Positions 1 to 8,419 of a stretch of 64,000 nucleotides of DNA are shown here, piece by piece. The stretch comes from Candidatus Magnetocorallium paracelense. Lineage in GTDB: Bacteria > Nitrospirota > Thermodesulfovibrionia > Thermodesulfovibrionales > Magnetobacteriaceae. Under the pieces are notes generated by a model. That model did not search any database. It was given only the letters and a program-made list of their open reading frames with translations, and was not told the origin of the DNA. The position numbers and the translations under genes are program-made. Every line of letters begins with the position of its first letter. Within the stretch, counting starts at the first letter, position 1. Location of the stretch: positions 35,880-99,879 of the forward strand of contig JAREWP010000083.1 in the NCBI GenBank assembly GCA_029001845.1. Direction: 5' to 3'.

Positions 1-1736
1 TTTTTTCCACCGGGTATCGATTTCTTGCCAATTAACTCCTTTAATATTCGATGCACAACAAGATCGGGGTACCTTCTGATAGGTGAAGTAAAGTGGACAT
101 AACAGTCAGAGGCAAGGCCGAAATGGCCGATGTTGTCAGGCGAATATTTTGCCTGTTTAAGGCTTCTGAGAATAAAACTACTTACTGTTTCTTCATAAGG
201 GGTCGAGATAGAGCTTTTTAATATTTTATGAATATTAGAGGTAACAATCCTCTTTTTCTTTGTCTTAAGCACTGACATTAATACTTTCGATACCTCTTCT
301 ATCTTGCTTTTTTCCGGTTTTTCATGGATCCTGAAAATACCGGGCATTCCAATTTTTTCAATTCTGTCAGCTACTGCCTCATTGGCTGCAATCATAAACT
401 CCTCTATCATCCTGTGGCCGATATTACTCTCGCTTTTAATTATGTTTACAGGATTTCCTTTGTTATCGGAAATAATCTCTGTATCGGGCAGGCATAAATC
501 GAGACTTCCTCTCTGAAGTCGTTTTTTCCGCAAAAGCAATGCGAGTTTCTTCATAAGCTCCAGATCATCAACAAGAGAGGAATACCTCTTTCTCAGAGCA
601 GCGTCTTTGTCTTCAAGTATTTTTTTTACGACTGTATATGTAAGTCTGGCCTTGCTGCTTATAACACTGGGGTAAAAAAGCGCTCCTGTCATTTCACCGA
701 CAGTATTGAAATCCATTTCGGCAGTAAGTGTTAATCTCTCTACTTTGGGTTTCAGGCTGCAAAGACCTTCAGATAGTTTTGGGGGGAGCATGGGCACGAC
801 TCTGTCATGGAAATAAACGCTTGTTCCTCTTTGTCGCGCTTCTTTATCTGTTTCAGAATTCCAGGGCACAAAAAAGGATACGTCTGCAATGTGAACATAG
901 AGCCTGTACCCCGCTGCCGTAGCCTTGAGCGACACTGCGTCGTCAAAATCTTTTGCTTTCTCTCCGTCGATTGTCATCGTATTTGTCTGTCGCATATCAA
1001 TTCTCGATTTCATCATATCCGGTGGTATCTTAGCAGGGATTTTTTCTATTTCCTCTTTCACTTTTGCAGAAAACTTGCGTGACAATCCATATTCCTCAAT
1101 AATAAAAGTTATATCTGACTTGGGATTGTCGGGGGGAAGTACCTTCTTAATAATTTCTCCGCTCAAAGGGGAAGTTTTATCAGGTTGTTCTTTTATCTCC
1201 ACAACCACGATGTCCCCTTCTTCCATAGAAGAACGGTCGATTCTCTCCACTACTATATCAGGAGAGAGAGACAAGTTTAAAGGTTTTACATAATACATCT
1301 TTTTACTGTGGAGCAAAGTACCTGTAATATGCTTGCAGGCCCGTTCTTCTATTCTTATAACCCTTCCCCGCCTTACTCCTCTTTTGCCTGTACTTACTGA
1401 GACAGTCACCATATCTCCGTCCAGCGCCCCGAAAGTCCTTCGCTGATGAATTCGTACCGGCCCGTGTTCGATATTATCGGTTATAACAAAGCCATGCCCC
1501 TCTTTGTGAAACTCAAAATGCCCGGTAACCAAAACCTCTTTTCGGGCCGGGCCGTATAATCCTTTCTTGTGACGTATAAGCTTTCCCTCTTTAACCATCT
1601 CCTTAAGCTGATTTTTCATCAGCTTCATCTCTTTGTCAGTAAGTTGTAAGGTAGTTTCTATTTCTTTGATGGAAATAGTTTTTTTATTACTCTTAAAAAA
1701 ATTCAATATATCAGAAGATTCAAACATTGTAGTCAT
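1..1736 (-). CDS. rnr: Ribonuclease R (RNase II family exoribonuclease), partial
   Basis: Reading leftward from an ATG at 1736 (or the in-frame ATG at 1727), an open frame of about 578 codons runs off the left edge, so the C-terminus, with any S1 domain, lies outside the window. Visible in order are an N-terminal winged-helix-like region (MFESSDILNFF and following), cold-shock/OB-type segments (GHFEFHKEGHGFV, HQRRTFGALDGDMVTV), and the RNB catalytic domain. The RNB signature IDGEKAKDFDDAVSL carries the clustered Asp residues that bind the catalytic metal (about residues 252-266), and HFTSPIRRYPDL is the late RNB motif. RNase R degrades structured RNA 3'-to-5'. It is divergent from its right-hand neighbour and shares no operon in view. 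The identification is strong; E. coli RNase R is about 813 residues, so roughly a quarter is missing here. Confidence 0.93.
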   Translation of the reverse strand, partial: MTTMFESSDILNFFKSNKKTISIKEIETTLQLTDKEMKLMKNQLKEMVKEGKLIRHKKGLYGPARKEVLVTGHFEFHKEGHGFVITDNIEHGPVRIHQRRTFGALDGDMVTVSVSTGKRGVRRGRVIRIEERACKHITGTLLHSKKMYYVKPLNLSLSPDIVVERIDRSSMEEGDIVVVEIKEQPDKTSPLSGEIIKKVLPPDNPKSDITFIIEEYGLSRKFSAKVKEEIEKIPAKIPPDMMKSRIDMRQTNTMTIDGEKAKDFDDAVSLKATAAGYRLYVHIADVSFFVPWNSETDKEARQRGTSVYFHDRVVPMLPPKLSEGLCSLKPKVERLTLTAEMDFNTVGEMTGALFYPSVISSKARLTYTVVKKILEDKDAALRKRYSSLVDDLELMKKLALLLRKKRLQRGSLDLCLPDTEIISDNKGNPVNIIKSESNIGHRMIEEFMIAANEAVADRIEKIGMPGIFRIHEKPEKSKIEEVSKVLMSVLKTKKKRIVTSNIHKILKSSISTPYEETVSSFILRSLKQAKYSPDNIGHFGLASDCYVHFTSPIRRYPDLVVHRILKELIGKKSIPGGK

Positions 1737-1740
1737 TAAA

Positions 1741-2045
1741 TTTAAATATTAATAATATTATAAAAAAATTATATTTTACTTTTTGCACTAAAACACTTTG
1801 CATGTCATATCATTTAAATGAAATTTTTTTACAAGCATGCTATATTCACCACATTTGTATTTTACCATAAAACACGTTATTTTTTTCCACCCACCTTTTA
1901 TAATTCTTTCCTTGATTTTCAGGTAACAGGTCAACGGGGATTCGTATTATCGCTACATAAGCCGTAGGCAAGAAGAGATTTCCAGGTGTAGAAATATTGA
2001 CAGTCAAAAACTATCGACAATCATTAGGGATTTCCGAAATCTTTA
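1741..2045. other. AT-rich intergenic region left of repeat copy 1
   Basis: About 300 bases lie between the RNase R start and the first hairpin repeat. The first half is very AT-rich and probably holds the leftward rnr promoter, but I cannot assign a clear -35/-10 pair. I see no gene in it. Confidence 0.4.
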
Positions 2046-2223
2046 TTTATCCCGAAAATAATCGGCATCGTGCCGGAAGGAGCAGCAATGTCCTGCCAAA
2101 ACAAGCTGAAACTCGCAGACTCAAACACCACCTTGTTTTGGCAGGACATCACTGCTCCTTCTTAACCATTTTCATGCTTTGTGGTGACCCGGTGGATCAT
2201 GGACGTTTGTCCCGAAGATAGAC
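2046..2223 (+). repeat. Long-hairpin repeat, copy 1
   Basis: First of five dispersed copies of a roughly 165-bp element. It begins with a TTTATCCCGAAAATA-type motif, then two 30-nt arms that pair around a 26-nt loop starting CTGAAACTC and ending CACCAC. A conserved tail ATTTTCATGCTTTGTGGTGA follows, and then another copy of the boundary motif. In this copy the arms mismatch at two positions, both of which would be G-U wobbles in RNA read from the minus strand. It is nearly identical to copy 4 (59783). Short reading frames across it are not genes. Confidence 0.85.
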
Positions 2224-2416
2224 AACCACAAAGAATATAGGGGCTGATCTGTGTGTCTGCCACGGCGGTGGCGAAGGAATAAACGCACTGGAGTACGGCA
2301 CACCGACCGGAGTAAAACATAAGTCTGCCCTGTTGAACAGCCATGCTGTTTCTATAATCTTGCCATATCCGTTGTCTGTTGTCAAAAACTCTTTAAAAGA
2401 TGTTAAAATATCTTCT

Positions 2417-3016
2417 GTGCTAAAAAAACATTTCATTCTCATAATCGGATTTTTTATATCCTTAGTCTTACCTACAGGTATGGAAGCAATGGAAAAATTT
2501 GAAAAAGCCACTTTTGCGGGGGGGTGTTTCTGGTGTATGGAACATCCCTTCGAAAAACTTGACGGAGTTTCTGAAGTTGTATCCGGGTATACCGGTGGTC
2601 ACAAGGCAAACCCGACTTACGAGGAAGTCTCATTAGGCATTACAGGCCACACAGAAGCTGTCCAAATCCTATACGATCCGGTGAAAATTACATATAAAGA
2701 ACTTCTCAATGTGTTTTGGAAGCAAATTGATCCGACTGACAGAGGAGGCCAGTTTGTAGACAGAGGCGGGCAGTACAGAAGTGCTGTCTTTTACCATAAT
2801 GAAGAGCAGAAGCTTCAGGCCCTGGAGTCCATGAAAGCGTTGGAGGAATCCGGCAGGTTCGATAAACCTCTTGTTACAGAGATTACAGAGGCGTCGAATT
2901 TTTACAAAGCCGAGGATTACCATCAGGACTATTACAAAAAGAACCCTGTGAGATACAATTTTTACAGACTCAATTCAGGCAGAGACAGTTTTCTGAGGAA
3001 AAAGTGGTCAAAGTAG
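2417..3016 (+). CDS. msrA: Peptide methionine sulfoxide reductase MsrA, probably exported
   Basis: MsrA reduces methionine-S-sulfoxide in proteins. The active-site motif GGCFWCME is near the start of the catalytic domain, and the C-terminal YHQDYYKKNPVRYNFYR block is typical of the family. I place the start at GTG 2417 because it gives a convincing signal peptide (LKKHFILIIGFFISLVLP) before the catalytic domain; an ATG at 2333 adds residues that look like repeat-derived DNA, while ATGs at 2480/2489 would give a cytoplasmic form. No strong ribosome binding site separates these options. Length fits a single-domain MsrA with a leader. No MsrB partner is visible. The hairpin repeat just upstream makes a solo transcript likely. 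Function is secure; export is inferred. Confidence 0.93.
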   Translation: MLKKHFILIIGFFISLVLPTGMEAMEKFEKATFAGGCFWCMEHPFEKLDGVSEVVSGYTGGHKANPTYEEVSLGITGHTEAVQILYDPVKITYKELLNVFWKQIDPTDRGGQFVDRGGQYRSAVFYHNEEQKLQALESMKALEESGRFDKPLVTEITEASNFYKAEDYHQDYYKKNPVRYNFYRLNSGRDSFLRKKWSK

Positions 3017-3072
3017 TTACTGTAAATTCAATATTCCTTCGACTAAGGGGATAAGCATATCGTAAATTAACC

Positions 3073-3101
3073 GCTCCGGCGGCGCCGGAGCAGGAAAGGA
3101 G
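3073..3101 (+). promoter_or_regulatory. GC-rich hairpin abutting the ribosome binding site
   Basis: GCTCCGGC (3073-3080) pairs perfectly with GCCGGAGC (3084-3091) around a 3-nt loop, and the purine-rich AGGAAAGGAG follows at once, eight bases before the ATG at 3110. A stem this close to the Shine-Dalgarno could protect the 5' end or modulate initiation. The stem is seen; the role is inferred. With no following T-run it is not a standard terminator for msrA. Confidence 0.45.
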
Positions 3102-3109
3102 AGATATTT

Positions 3110-3496
3110 ATGCAACCTACCAATGAGTACGCCCAGGAACTTGACAAGCTGAAGCAGCGAATAATCGAGTTAAAAAACCCCGAAGAGGGGGGAGGCAGTA
3201 TTGCCAAGGGAAGACAGAGCGATCAAATAGAGAAAGTTACAGTCAGGCTGGAAGCGATCGAAGCTTCTGTTGCAGAGACCAATGCCGCAGCAAAGCAGAT
3301 ATCGTCAGAGGGAGTAAACATCCTCTCCGAAAAACTGGATTCCCTTAATGAGAATATTTCCGGCTTAACAACGGAAATCAAGAGTTTAATCGAAAATCAA
3401 CAGGCCGATTTCGACAATAAGTTAGCAGCCGAATCGAATTCGTTAAAAGAGGGTCTCACCGTCATTATTCAGTATCTCCTCAGCACTGCCGATTAG
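3110..3496 (+). CDS. Small soluble coiled-coil protein of unknown function
   Basis: A 128-residue protein with a very good ribosome binding site (AGGAAAGGAG). It has no signal peptide or membrane segment. Heptad-like residues run through most of it (LDKLKQRIIELKN; IEKVTVRLEAIEASVAETN; LDSLNENISGLTTEIKSLIE). Its ending, LKEGLTVIIQYLLSTAD, resembles the last residues of the VWA protein encoded next (IRDGMTSLIRFLLEVTKK), and both proteins reach this end through a coiled coil. That suggests a shared C-terminal module and perhaps hetero-assembly, which is inference. A palindromic repeat separates the two genes, so co-transcription is uncertain. I recognise no family. Confidence 0.75.
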   Translation: MQPTNEYAQELDKLKQRIIELKNPEEGGGSIAKGRQSDQIEKVTVRLEAIEASVAETNAAAKQISSEGVNILSEKLDSLNENISGLTTEIKSLIENQQADFDNKLAAESNSLKEGLTVIIQYLLSTAD

Positions 3497-3562
3497 TGCA
3501 GAGGCGCTATAATTAAACAATAGAGACATACTGCCGATATTATAATTATTCATTACTAATGT

Positions 3563-3688
3563 CATTCACTTAAGGAGCAAAGCACCTTCCGCCTTCAGCG
3601 GCTAAACTCGAAGGCTCCGCTCCGCTGCGCCTTCTCAAACATGACCCGCTTACGTCGGAAGGTGCTTCACCCCTTAAGTGAATGGTAT
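3563..3688. repeat. Palindromic repeat (MITE-like) between the small coiled-coil gene and the VWA gene
   Basis: TCATTCACTTAAGG at the left end is matched by CCTTAAGTGAATG at the right end, and inside these arms AAGCACCTTCCG pairs with CGGAAGGTGCTT. The whole would fold into a hairpin of about 125 nt. The rest of the 3497-3894 gap holds a fragment of the common 'tctttgtgt' type repeat and no gene. Confidence 0.7.
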
Positions 3689-3894
3689 TGATTATTCATT
3701 TATATTTCTCACAGGAAGGCGCAAAGAAAAATATATTATTAATTAGGTGGATTATCGGATAAATAACAGCAAAATTAAATAAGTACTTTGTGTCTTTGTG
3801 TGAGTTATCGCTTAGAGATTGTCCGAGTTTATTTCAGCATTGTGATCACTATACTGCGATTTCTATCCAAGATTATCCAATATAACTAAAGAAT

Positions 3895-5874
3895 ATGTGT
3901 TTTTTTTTGAAACCGATAATTACTCCGGCCATTTTAGTGTTTTGCCTTCTCTGCATTGTGTCTGTCTCATGGTGTGCAAATGTTCCATCCATAGATATTA
4001 TAAAAATTGAGACAAGTAAAAACGGCGGCATTCTGGCGGATTTCTCTTTGCTTGGAAAAAACGGCAGGCCGCCTCAGGACTCAACAAAAGAGCATTTCAC
4101 CTTTAAAATAGATGACACCCCAATAGACGATTTCAATTTCACATCTGTAAACGAACCTCTCTCTCTTTTGCTGGCAGTGGATACGAGCGGCAGTATGGTC
4201 GGCAAACCGCTTCAGAAGATTAAAGAGGGCTGCTCCATTATTTTGAATCTTCTTGACGATAATGATTATGTGGCCCTTATGGCTTTTGGCAGTCAGGTAC
4301 GACTGGTATTGGATTTTACTCGTGACAGAGAGCTTTTATTGGAAAAGCTCTTTGGACTTCAAGCCCTTGAACAGGAGACATTGCTTTATGAGGCAATTAA
4401 TAGAAGTATCGAAATCTCTTCAGAGGCGCCTGATTTAAAAACGGCTGTCGTTATGTTTTCCGATGGTGTGGATGAAGGCAGTACTCTGAGGATGAAAGAT
4501 GTCATCGAGAAGTTTGGAGATGTGAAAACGCCATTTTATTTTTTTTACTTCGAGAAAAATCCTGAGTTCAAGTTTATAAAAAACATGGCGATCAAAAGCG
4601 GCGGGCAACTTCTTACATCACCATACTATAAAGATTTTATGGAATTAAACAAAATGCTCTCTGCCATACCGGACAGCAGATATTCTGTAGAACTTCCTAA
4701 ACCGGGAAAAGAAGGCGAACACAGGCTCGATGTTTTATATAACGGTAAGGATGGAAAAGTTTTTACGTCAAGTCGTTTTATTAGTGTAAAGCCTGATTCC
4801 ACAGAATCTCAGGCAAGAGTCTACAACAAAAGCAACATAGAGCTGCCCCGGGCTGAAGAGTTGAATGCCGCTGAGATTACTTCCGCCTCCCTCGAAGAGA
4901 AATCGACACAGAACATCCTGCCTGACAGAGAAACACCCGCCTCCAATACTGCCGAAATGGAAGAAGCCCTGGAAAAGGCGATTGTAGAGACCCTGGCTTT
5001 CACTACCAAAGAGTTAAAGACCTCAAATGACGAATCTTTCGAAGTTATTCAAAACGATGTGGTAACTCTAAAGGAAATGATGCAGTCGATAAATGAAAAA
5101 ATGGCCTCATTAATGAATGTCAAAGATCGGCCAATAGAGATTACCCCCTCTCAGGAACAGTGGGTTCAAAATTCTCTTATATGGATAATTATTTTTTTTA
5201 TAGCCGCCAATATCTCACTGATTTTGATAATCCTTTTAAAGGGCAGTAAATTCGACAGGCTCTTGGAGGCAAGATTGGAGGCTGACCACCGGCGTAATGA
5301 AGATGACAGACGTTTGGGCGATGAACCCCCAGGCGCTCAACCTCTTAAACATAACCAAGATCAGACATTGGAAACTTTTGCTCCGGACAGGGCCGCAATA
5401 AGTGACCTTCAGGAGAGGATTAGTGCAATGGCGCTGGAATTCAGAGAAGCGATAAATGAGGTCGTTGAAAACGCTCTGGGAAATTATAAAAGCGAACTCT
5501 CGCAATTAAGGCAGGATATGTCTGTGCAGGAGAACTTAAAAAATGCAATCGAACACATTTTCCAACGATTGAAGGAAATGGAAGCCGCTGTTGCCGAGTC
5601 AGGGATCTCGGTGAAAGAGGGAATTGATAGTAGTATTAAAGAACTAAACGAGAGACTCGATAAGAGGGAGGAAGATGTGGAAGGACGTTTAGGTCATATG
5701 ACAGACTCTCTCAAGTCTTTCAATGACAGCATAGATACCTTTGATGATACAATGAAAAAAACCCTTGTTAGCTGGGATAAATATTTAAGAACGGAATTTC
5801 ATAAAGAGGTGGATTCTATCAGAGATGGTATGACTTCATTAATAAGATTTCTCCTTGAGGTGACCAAGAAGTAA
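3895..5874 (+). CDS. Exported VWA-domain protein with one membrane segment and a coiled-coil tail
   Basis: 659 residues. A hydrophobic leader (residues 5-27) precedes a short beta domain (IDIIKIETSKNGGILADF), then a von Willebrand A domain whose MIDAS motif DTSGS lies at 96-100 with the later FSDGVD motif. A further region (about 270-300) precedes a low-complexity acidic stretch. One membrane span lies at about 425-447 (WIIIFFIAANISLILIILL), followed by about 200 residues of coiled coil. Topology should be VWA outside and coiled coil inside. VWA domains bind protein ligands through a metal ion. The C-terminal end resembles the upstream 128-residue protein. The methyltransferase starts 5 nt downstream, so the two are probably co-transcribed. 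Function is unknown. Confidence 0.82.
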   Translation: MCFFLKPIITPAILVFCLLCIVSVSWCANVPSIDIIKIETSKNGGILADFSLLGKNGRPPQDSTKEHFTFKIDDTPIDDFNFTSVNEPLSLLLAVDTSGSMVGKPLQKIKEGCSIILNLLDDNDYVALMAFGSQVRLVLDFTRDRELLLEKLFGLQALEQETLLYEAINRSIEISSEAPDLKTAVVMFSDGVDEGSTLRMKDVIEKFGDVKTPFYFFYFEKNPEFKFIKNMAIKSGGQLLTSPYYKDFMELNKMLSAIPDSRYSVELPKPGKEGEHRLDVLYNGKDGKVFTSSRFISVKPDSTESQARVYNKSNIELPRAEELNAAEITSASLEEKSTQNILPDRETPASNTAEMEEALEKAIVETLAFTTKELKTSNDESFEVIQNDVVTLKEMMQSINEKMASLMNVKDRPIEITPSQEQWVQNSLIWIIIFFIAANISLILIILLKGSKFDRLLEARLEADHRRNEDDRRLGDEPPGAQPLKHNQDQTLETFAPDRAAISDLQERISAMALEFREAINEVVENALGNYKSELSQLRQDMSVQENLKNAIEHIFQRLKEMEAAVAESGISVKEGIDSSIKELNERLDKREEDVEGRLGHMTDSLKSFNDSIDTFDDTMKKTLVSWDKYLRTEFHKEVDSIRDGMTSLIRFLLEVTKK

Positions 5875-5879
5875 AGATT

Positions 5880-7196
5880 GTGAGCACGCTGCATAAAATC
5901 ATTATCGACGATTCGCGCGATATGAGCATGGTTCAGAATAATTCGATTCAACTGGTTGTTACATCACCTCCCTATTGGCAGTTGAAGGACTACGGCGGAG
6001 TCGAACAAATCGGCTTTAACGACTCCTATGAAGACTACATTAACAACCTCAATCTTGTATGGAAGGAGTGTTATCGAGTTCTGGAAAACGGCTGCCGTCT
6101 GTGCGTCAATATCGGTGATCAGTTTGCAAGAGCCGCCTATTACGGCAGATATAAGATAATACCGATCAGAACGGAGATCATTAAATTCTGCGAAACTATA
6201 GGATTCGATTACATGGGCGCCATTATCTGGCAAAAAGTAACTACTACCAATACTTCGGGAGGCGCTTCAATCATGGGTTCTTATCCATATCCAAGAAACG
6301 GCATTCTTAAGCTCGATTATGAGTTCATATTGTTATTTAAAAAAGGTGGCAAAGAGAGAAAAACGGAGAGGCAATTAAGAGAGCTTTCGGCCCTTACAAA
6401 AGAGGAGTGGAACGAATATTTTTACGGCCACTGGAATTTTCCCGGAGAAAAGCAGAGGAAACATCTCGCAATGTTCCCAATTGAATTGCCGAACAGGTTG
6501 ATCAAGATGTTTACTTTTGTCGGAGAGACAGTGCTTGATCCCTTTCTTGGAAGCGGTACGACTTCTTTAAGTGCATCGAATCTGAAAAGAAATTCCATCG
6601 GTATTGAAATCAACAAAGAATTTCTTCCTCTTATCAAAGAAAGGCTTAGTAAAGAGAGCTCGAATCATGATGGAGAGATCGAAACGGAGATAAAAGTACA
6701 GGGAAGGAAAACAATCGATTTTAAGGCGGAAATTAAAAAATTGCCTTACATATTCAAAGACCCTGTCAGAATCGATAAAAAAACGGACCCTAAAAAGAGT
6801 AACTTCGGTTCGAAAATCGATAAGAATTCAAAAGAGGAGATTACGTATTTCAACGTCAAAAGAGTTATTGCTCCAGACATGGTGGAGCTGAAAAACAATA
6901 TGTATGTAAAGTTGCTTGGTGTAGCAGTAAAAGAGGAGAAGAGGGAAGAGGCTGTCGATTTCCTGATTTCCAAAACAAAAGGACAGAAGGTATTCCTCAA
7001 ATATGATAAATACAAAACAGATGAGTCGGGAAATACTTATTCCTATCTTTTCCTAAAAAATAAAACCTTTTTAAATGCACAATTAATTAAGGCGGGTTTG
7101 GCCATAGCAGACAGAAAAAAAAACTACAGACATAGTCGAAGGTTTATTGAGTACGAGGAGAGTTGTGAGAAAACCAGAATGAGCAAACTAAAATAA
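5880..7196 (+). CDS. Beta-class DNA methyltransferase fused to an SNase-like domain
   Basis: 438 residues from a GTG start. Motif order is that of the beta class: catalytic TSPPYW at 28-33, then the AdoMet-binding DPFLGSGTT at 220-228. SPPY followed by W favours N4-cytosine methylation, though N6-adenine cannot be excluded. After a basic linker (about 265-320) comes a region of about 110 residues (from YFNVKRVIAPDMVEL) with the staphylococcal-nuclease fold pattern: YVKLLGV, TYSYLFLKNKTFLN, LIKAGLA. The usual catalytic arginines appear replaced (K in VKLLGV; no Arg in the ESGNTYSYL strand), so this domain probably binds nucleic acid or protein rather than cutting. No restriction enzyme gene is adjacent. 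The short spacing to the VWA gene suggests one transcript. Confidence 0.87.
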   Translation: MSTLHKIIIDDSRDMSMVQNNSIQLVVTSPPYWQLKDYGGVEQIGFNDSYEDYINNLNLVWKECYRVLENGCRLCVNIGDQFARAAYYGRYKIIPIRTEIIKFCETIGFDYMGAIIWQKVTTTNTSGGASIMGSYPYPRNGILKLDYEFILLFKKGGKERKTERQLRELSALTKEEWNEYFYGHWNFPGEKQRKHLAMFPIELPNRLIKMFTFVGETVLDPFLGSGTTSLSASNLKRNSIGIEINKEFLPLIKERLSKESSNHDGEIETEIKVQGRKTIDFKAEIKKLPYIFKDPVRIDKKTDPKKSNFGSKIDKNSKEEITYFNVKRVIAPDMVELKNNMYVKLLGVAVKEEKREEAVDFLISKTKGQKVFLKYDKYKTDESGNTYSYLFLKNKTFLNAQLIKAGLAIADRKKNYRHSRRFIEYEESCEKTRMSKLK

Positions 7197-7259
7197 TATA
7201 ACTACCTGAAAAAGTCTCTCCCCTTTGATTGGTGAGGCTATGAGAGAGTGTTATAAAAA

Positions 7260-7436
7260 TTTGCTCCGTAAATAAACTAATGCGAACCGGAAGCAGCAGT
7301 GATGTCCAGCCAAAACAAGCTGAAACTAGTAAACTCAAACACCACCTTGTTTTGGCTGGACATCACTGCTGCTTCTAACGATTTTCATGCTTTGTGGTGA
7401 ACCGGAGGTTCATGGACTTTTATCCCGAAAATGGAC
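7260..7436 (+). repeat. Long-hairpin repeat, copy 2 (perfect 30-bp stem)
   Basis: Arms at 7290-7319 and 7346-7375 pair over all 30 positions around a 26-nt loop. Relative to the other copies one inner pair is swapped on both arms (CCAGCC/GGCTGG here, CCTGCC/GGCAGG elsewhere), a compensatory change. The tail ATTTTCATGCTTTGTGGTGA (7381-7400) is intact and its GTGGTG can pair with CACCAC at the end of the loop. The copy occupies most of the gap between the methyltransferase and the glycosyltransferase. Confidence 0.9.
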
Positions 7437-7470
7437 AGCCACAAGAATTACTAATTAAGAGAAAATTATT

Positions 7471-8406
7471 ATGAAAGAATTAACCATACTGCTGTGTACT
7501 CCCGATATGCATCGACCTGTTGCAAGAAGGTGCATAGAGTTCGTGAAAAAAACCGACCTTTCCCGCGCCGAGCTTATTATTGCCGACAATGCGTATGACT
7601 CGGAGTTTAATCACGCCAAAGTTATGGACAGTTATATCGAGTATGCAGGCAAACGTCCAATGATTTTTATGGACGACGATATCGTAATCAACGATTACGA
7701 CTGGATATCCAAGCTGCTCGATACCTGCAGCAAAGCGCAGGCCTCTATAGCCGGCTCGATACATCGTTACGAAACAGGAGAGGTTAACCATCTCGGTATT
7801 ATTATACATCTTGACGGAACTCCCGAGCTGATCAGAAATGAACCTTCCGGGGAGAATGGATTTCTATATGCACCTGCCGTAAGCAGCGCCCTGATGCTGA
7901 TAATGAATCCATTGGAGCACAACTTCGATACAGCGTATGTAAAGTATCAGCACGATGTGGACATCTGCATGGAAGCATGGAAGAGGGGAGAAAGAACGGC
8001 CTGCGCGCTCGATTTGACTATAACGCACCATCTAACGGAATATACTTCTAAGCTCGGGAATTCAAAAAGGAATTTCGAAGAAGATACCATAAGATTTGGA
8101 AACAAATGGAAGGAATTCGTCAACAAGGGTCTGTATGACAGAGATGAACTGGCAGGCTACAGAGAGATCGCCGGACAGAGAAACTGGACTATCTTTTATA
8201 ATAAGGGATCGAGGATCGAAGAGAATCATCCTGAAGAGGCAAAAGAGATATTTCGAACCGTAACAAAGGAGTGTCCCTTTAACTGGTTAAAGGCAGGGGC
8301 TTTTCTCCATCTCTACAATATCGACGGAAACAGAGAGCATCTCAAAGAGTGCCTTACGTATAATCCAAGACATTTGAAGGCAAGGGAAATTCTGAACAAT
8401 AGTTAA
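7471..8406 (+). CDS. Glycosyltransferase family 2-like protein with helical C-terminal region
   Basis: 311 residues. The N-terminus (KELTILLCTPDMHRP) and the acidic triad in IFMDDDIVI (about residues 68-76) mark a GT-A fold that uses a nucleotide-sugar and a divalent metal. ADNAYDSE fits the nucleotide-binding strand, and KYQHDVDICMEAWKRG is a late acceptor-side motif. The last 80 residues (EEAKEIFRTVTKECPFNWLKAGAFLHLY) look like TPR-type helices, a layout shared with the glycosyltransferase at 22435. The radical SAM gene follows after 13 nt, so the two are probably co-transcribed and act on the same substrate. Donor and acceptor cannot be read from sequence. Confidence 0.83.
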   Translation: MKELTILLCTPDMHRPVARRCIEFVKKTDLSRAELIIADNAYDSEFNHAKVMDSYIEYAGKRPMIFMDDDIVINDYDWISKLLDTCSKAQASIAGSIHRYETGEVNHLGIIIHLDGTPELIRNEPSGENGFLYAPAVSSALMLIMNPLEHNFDTAYVKYQHDVDICMEAWKRGERTACALDLTITHHLTEYTSKLGNSKRNFEEDTIRFGNKWKEFVNKGLYDRDELAGYREIAGQRNWTIFYNKGSRIEENHPEEAKEIFRTVTKECPFNWLKAGAFLHLYNIDGNREHLKECLTYNPRHLKAREILNNS

Positions 8407-8419
8407 CCGTCTTTTTTTA

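Noticed and set aside
1997..2221. Open frame across repeat copy 1
   Set aside because: It consists of the hairpin repeat itself; equivalent frames in the other copies are not conserved.
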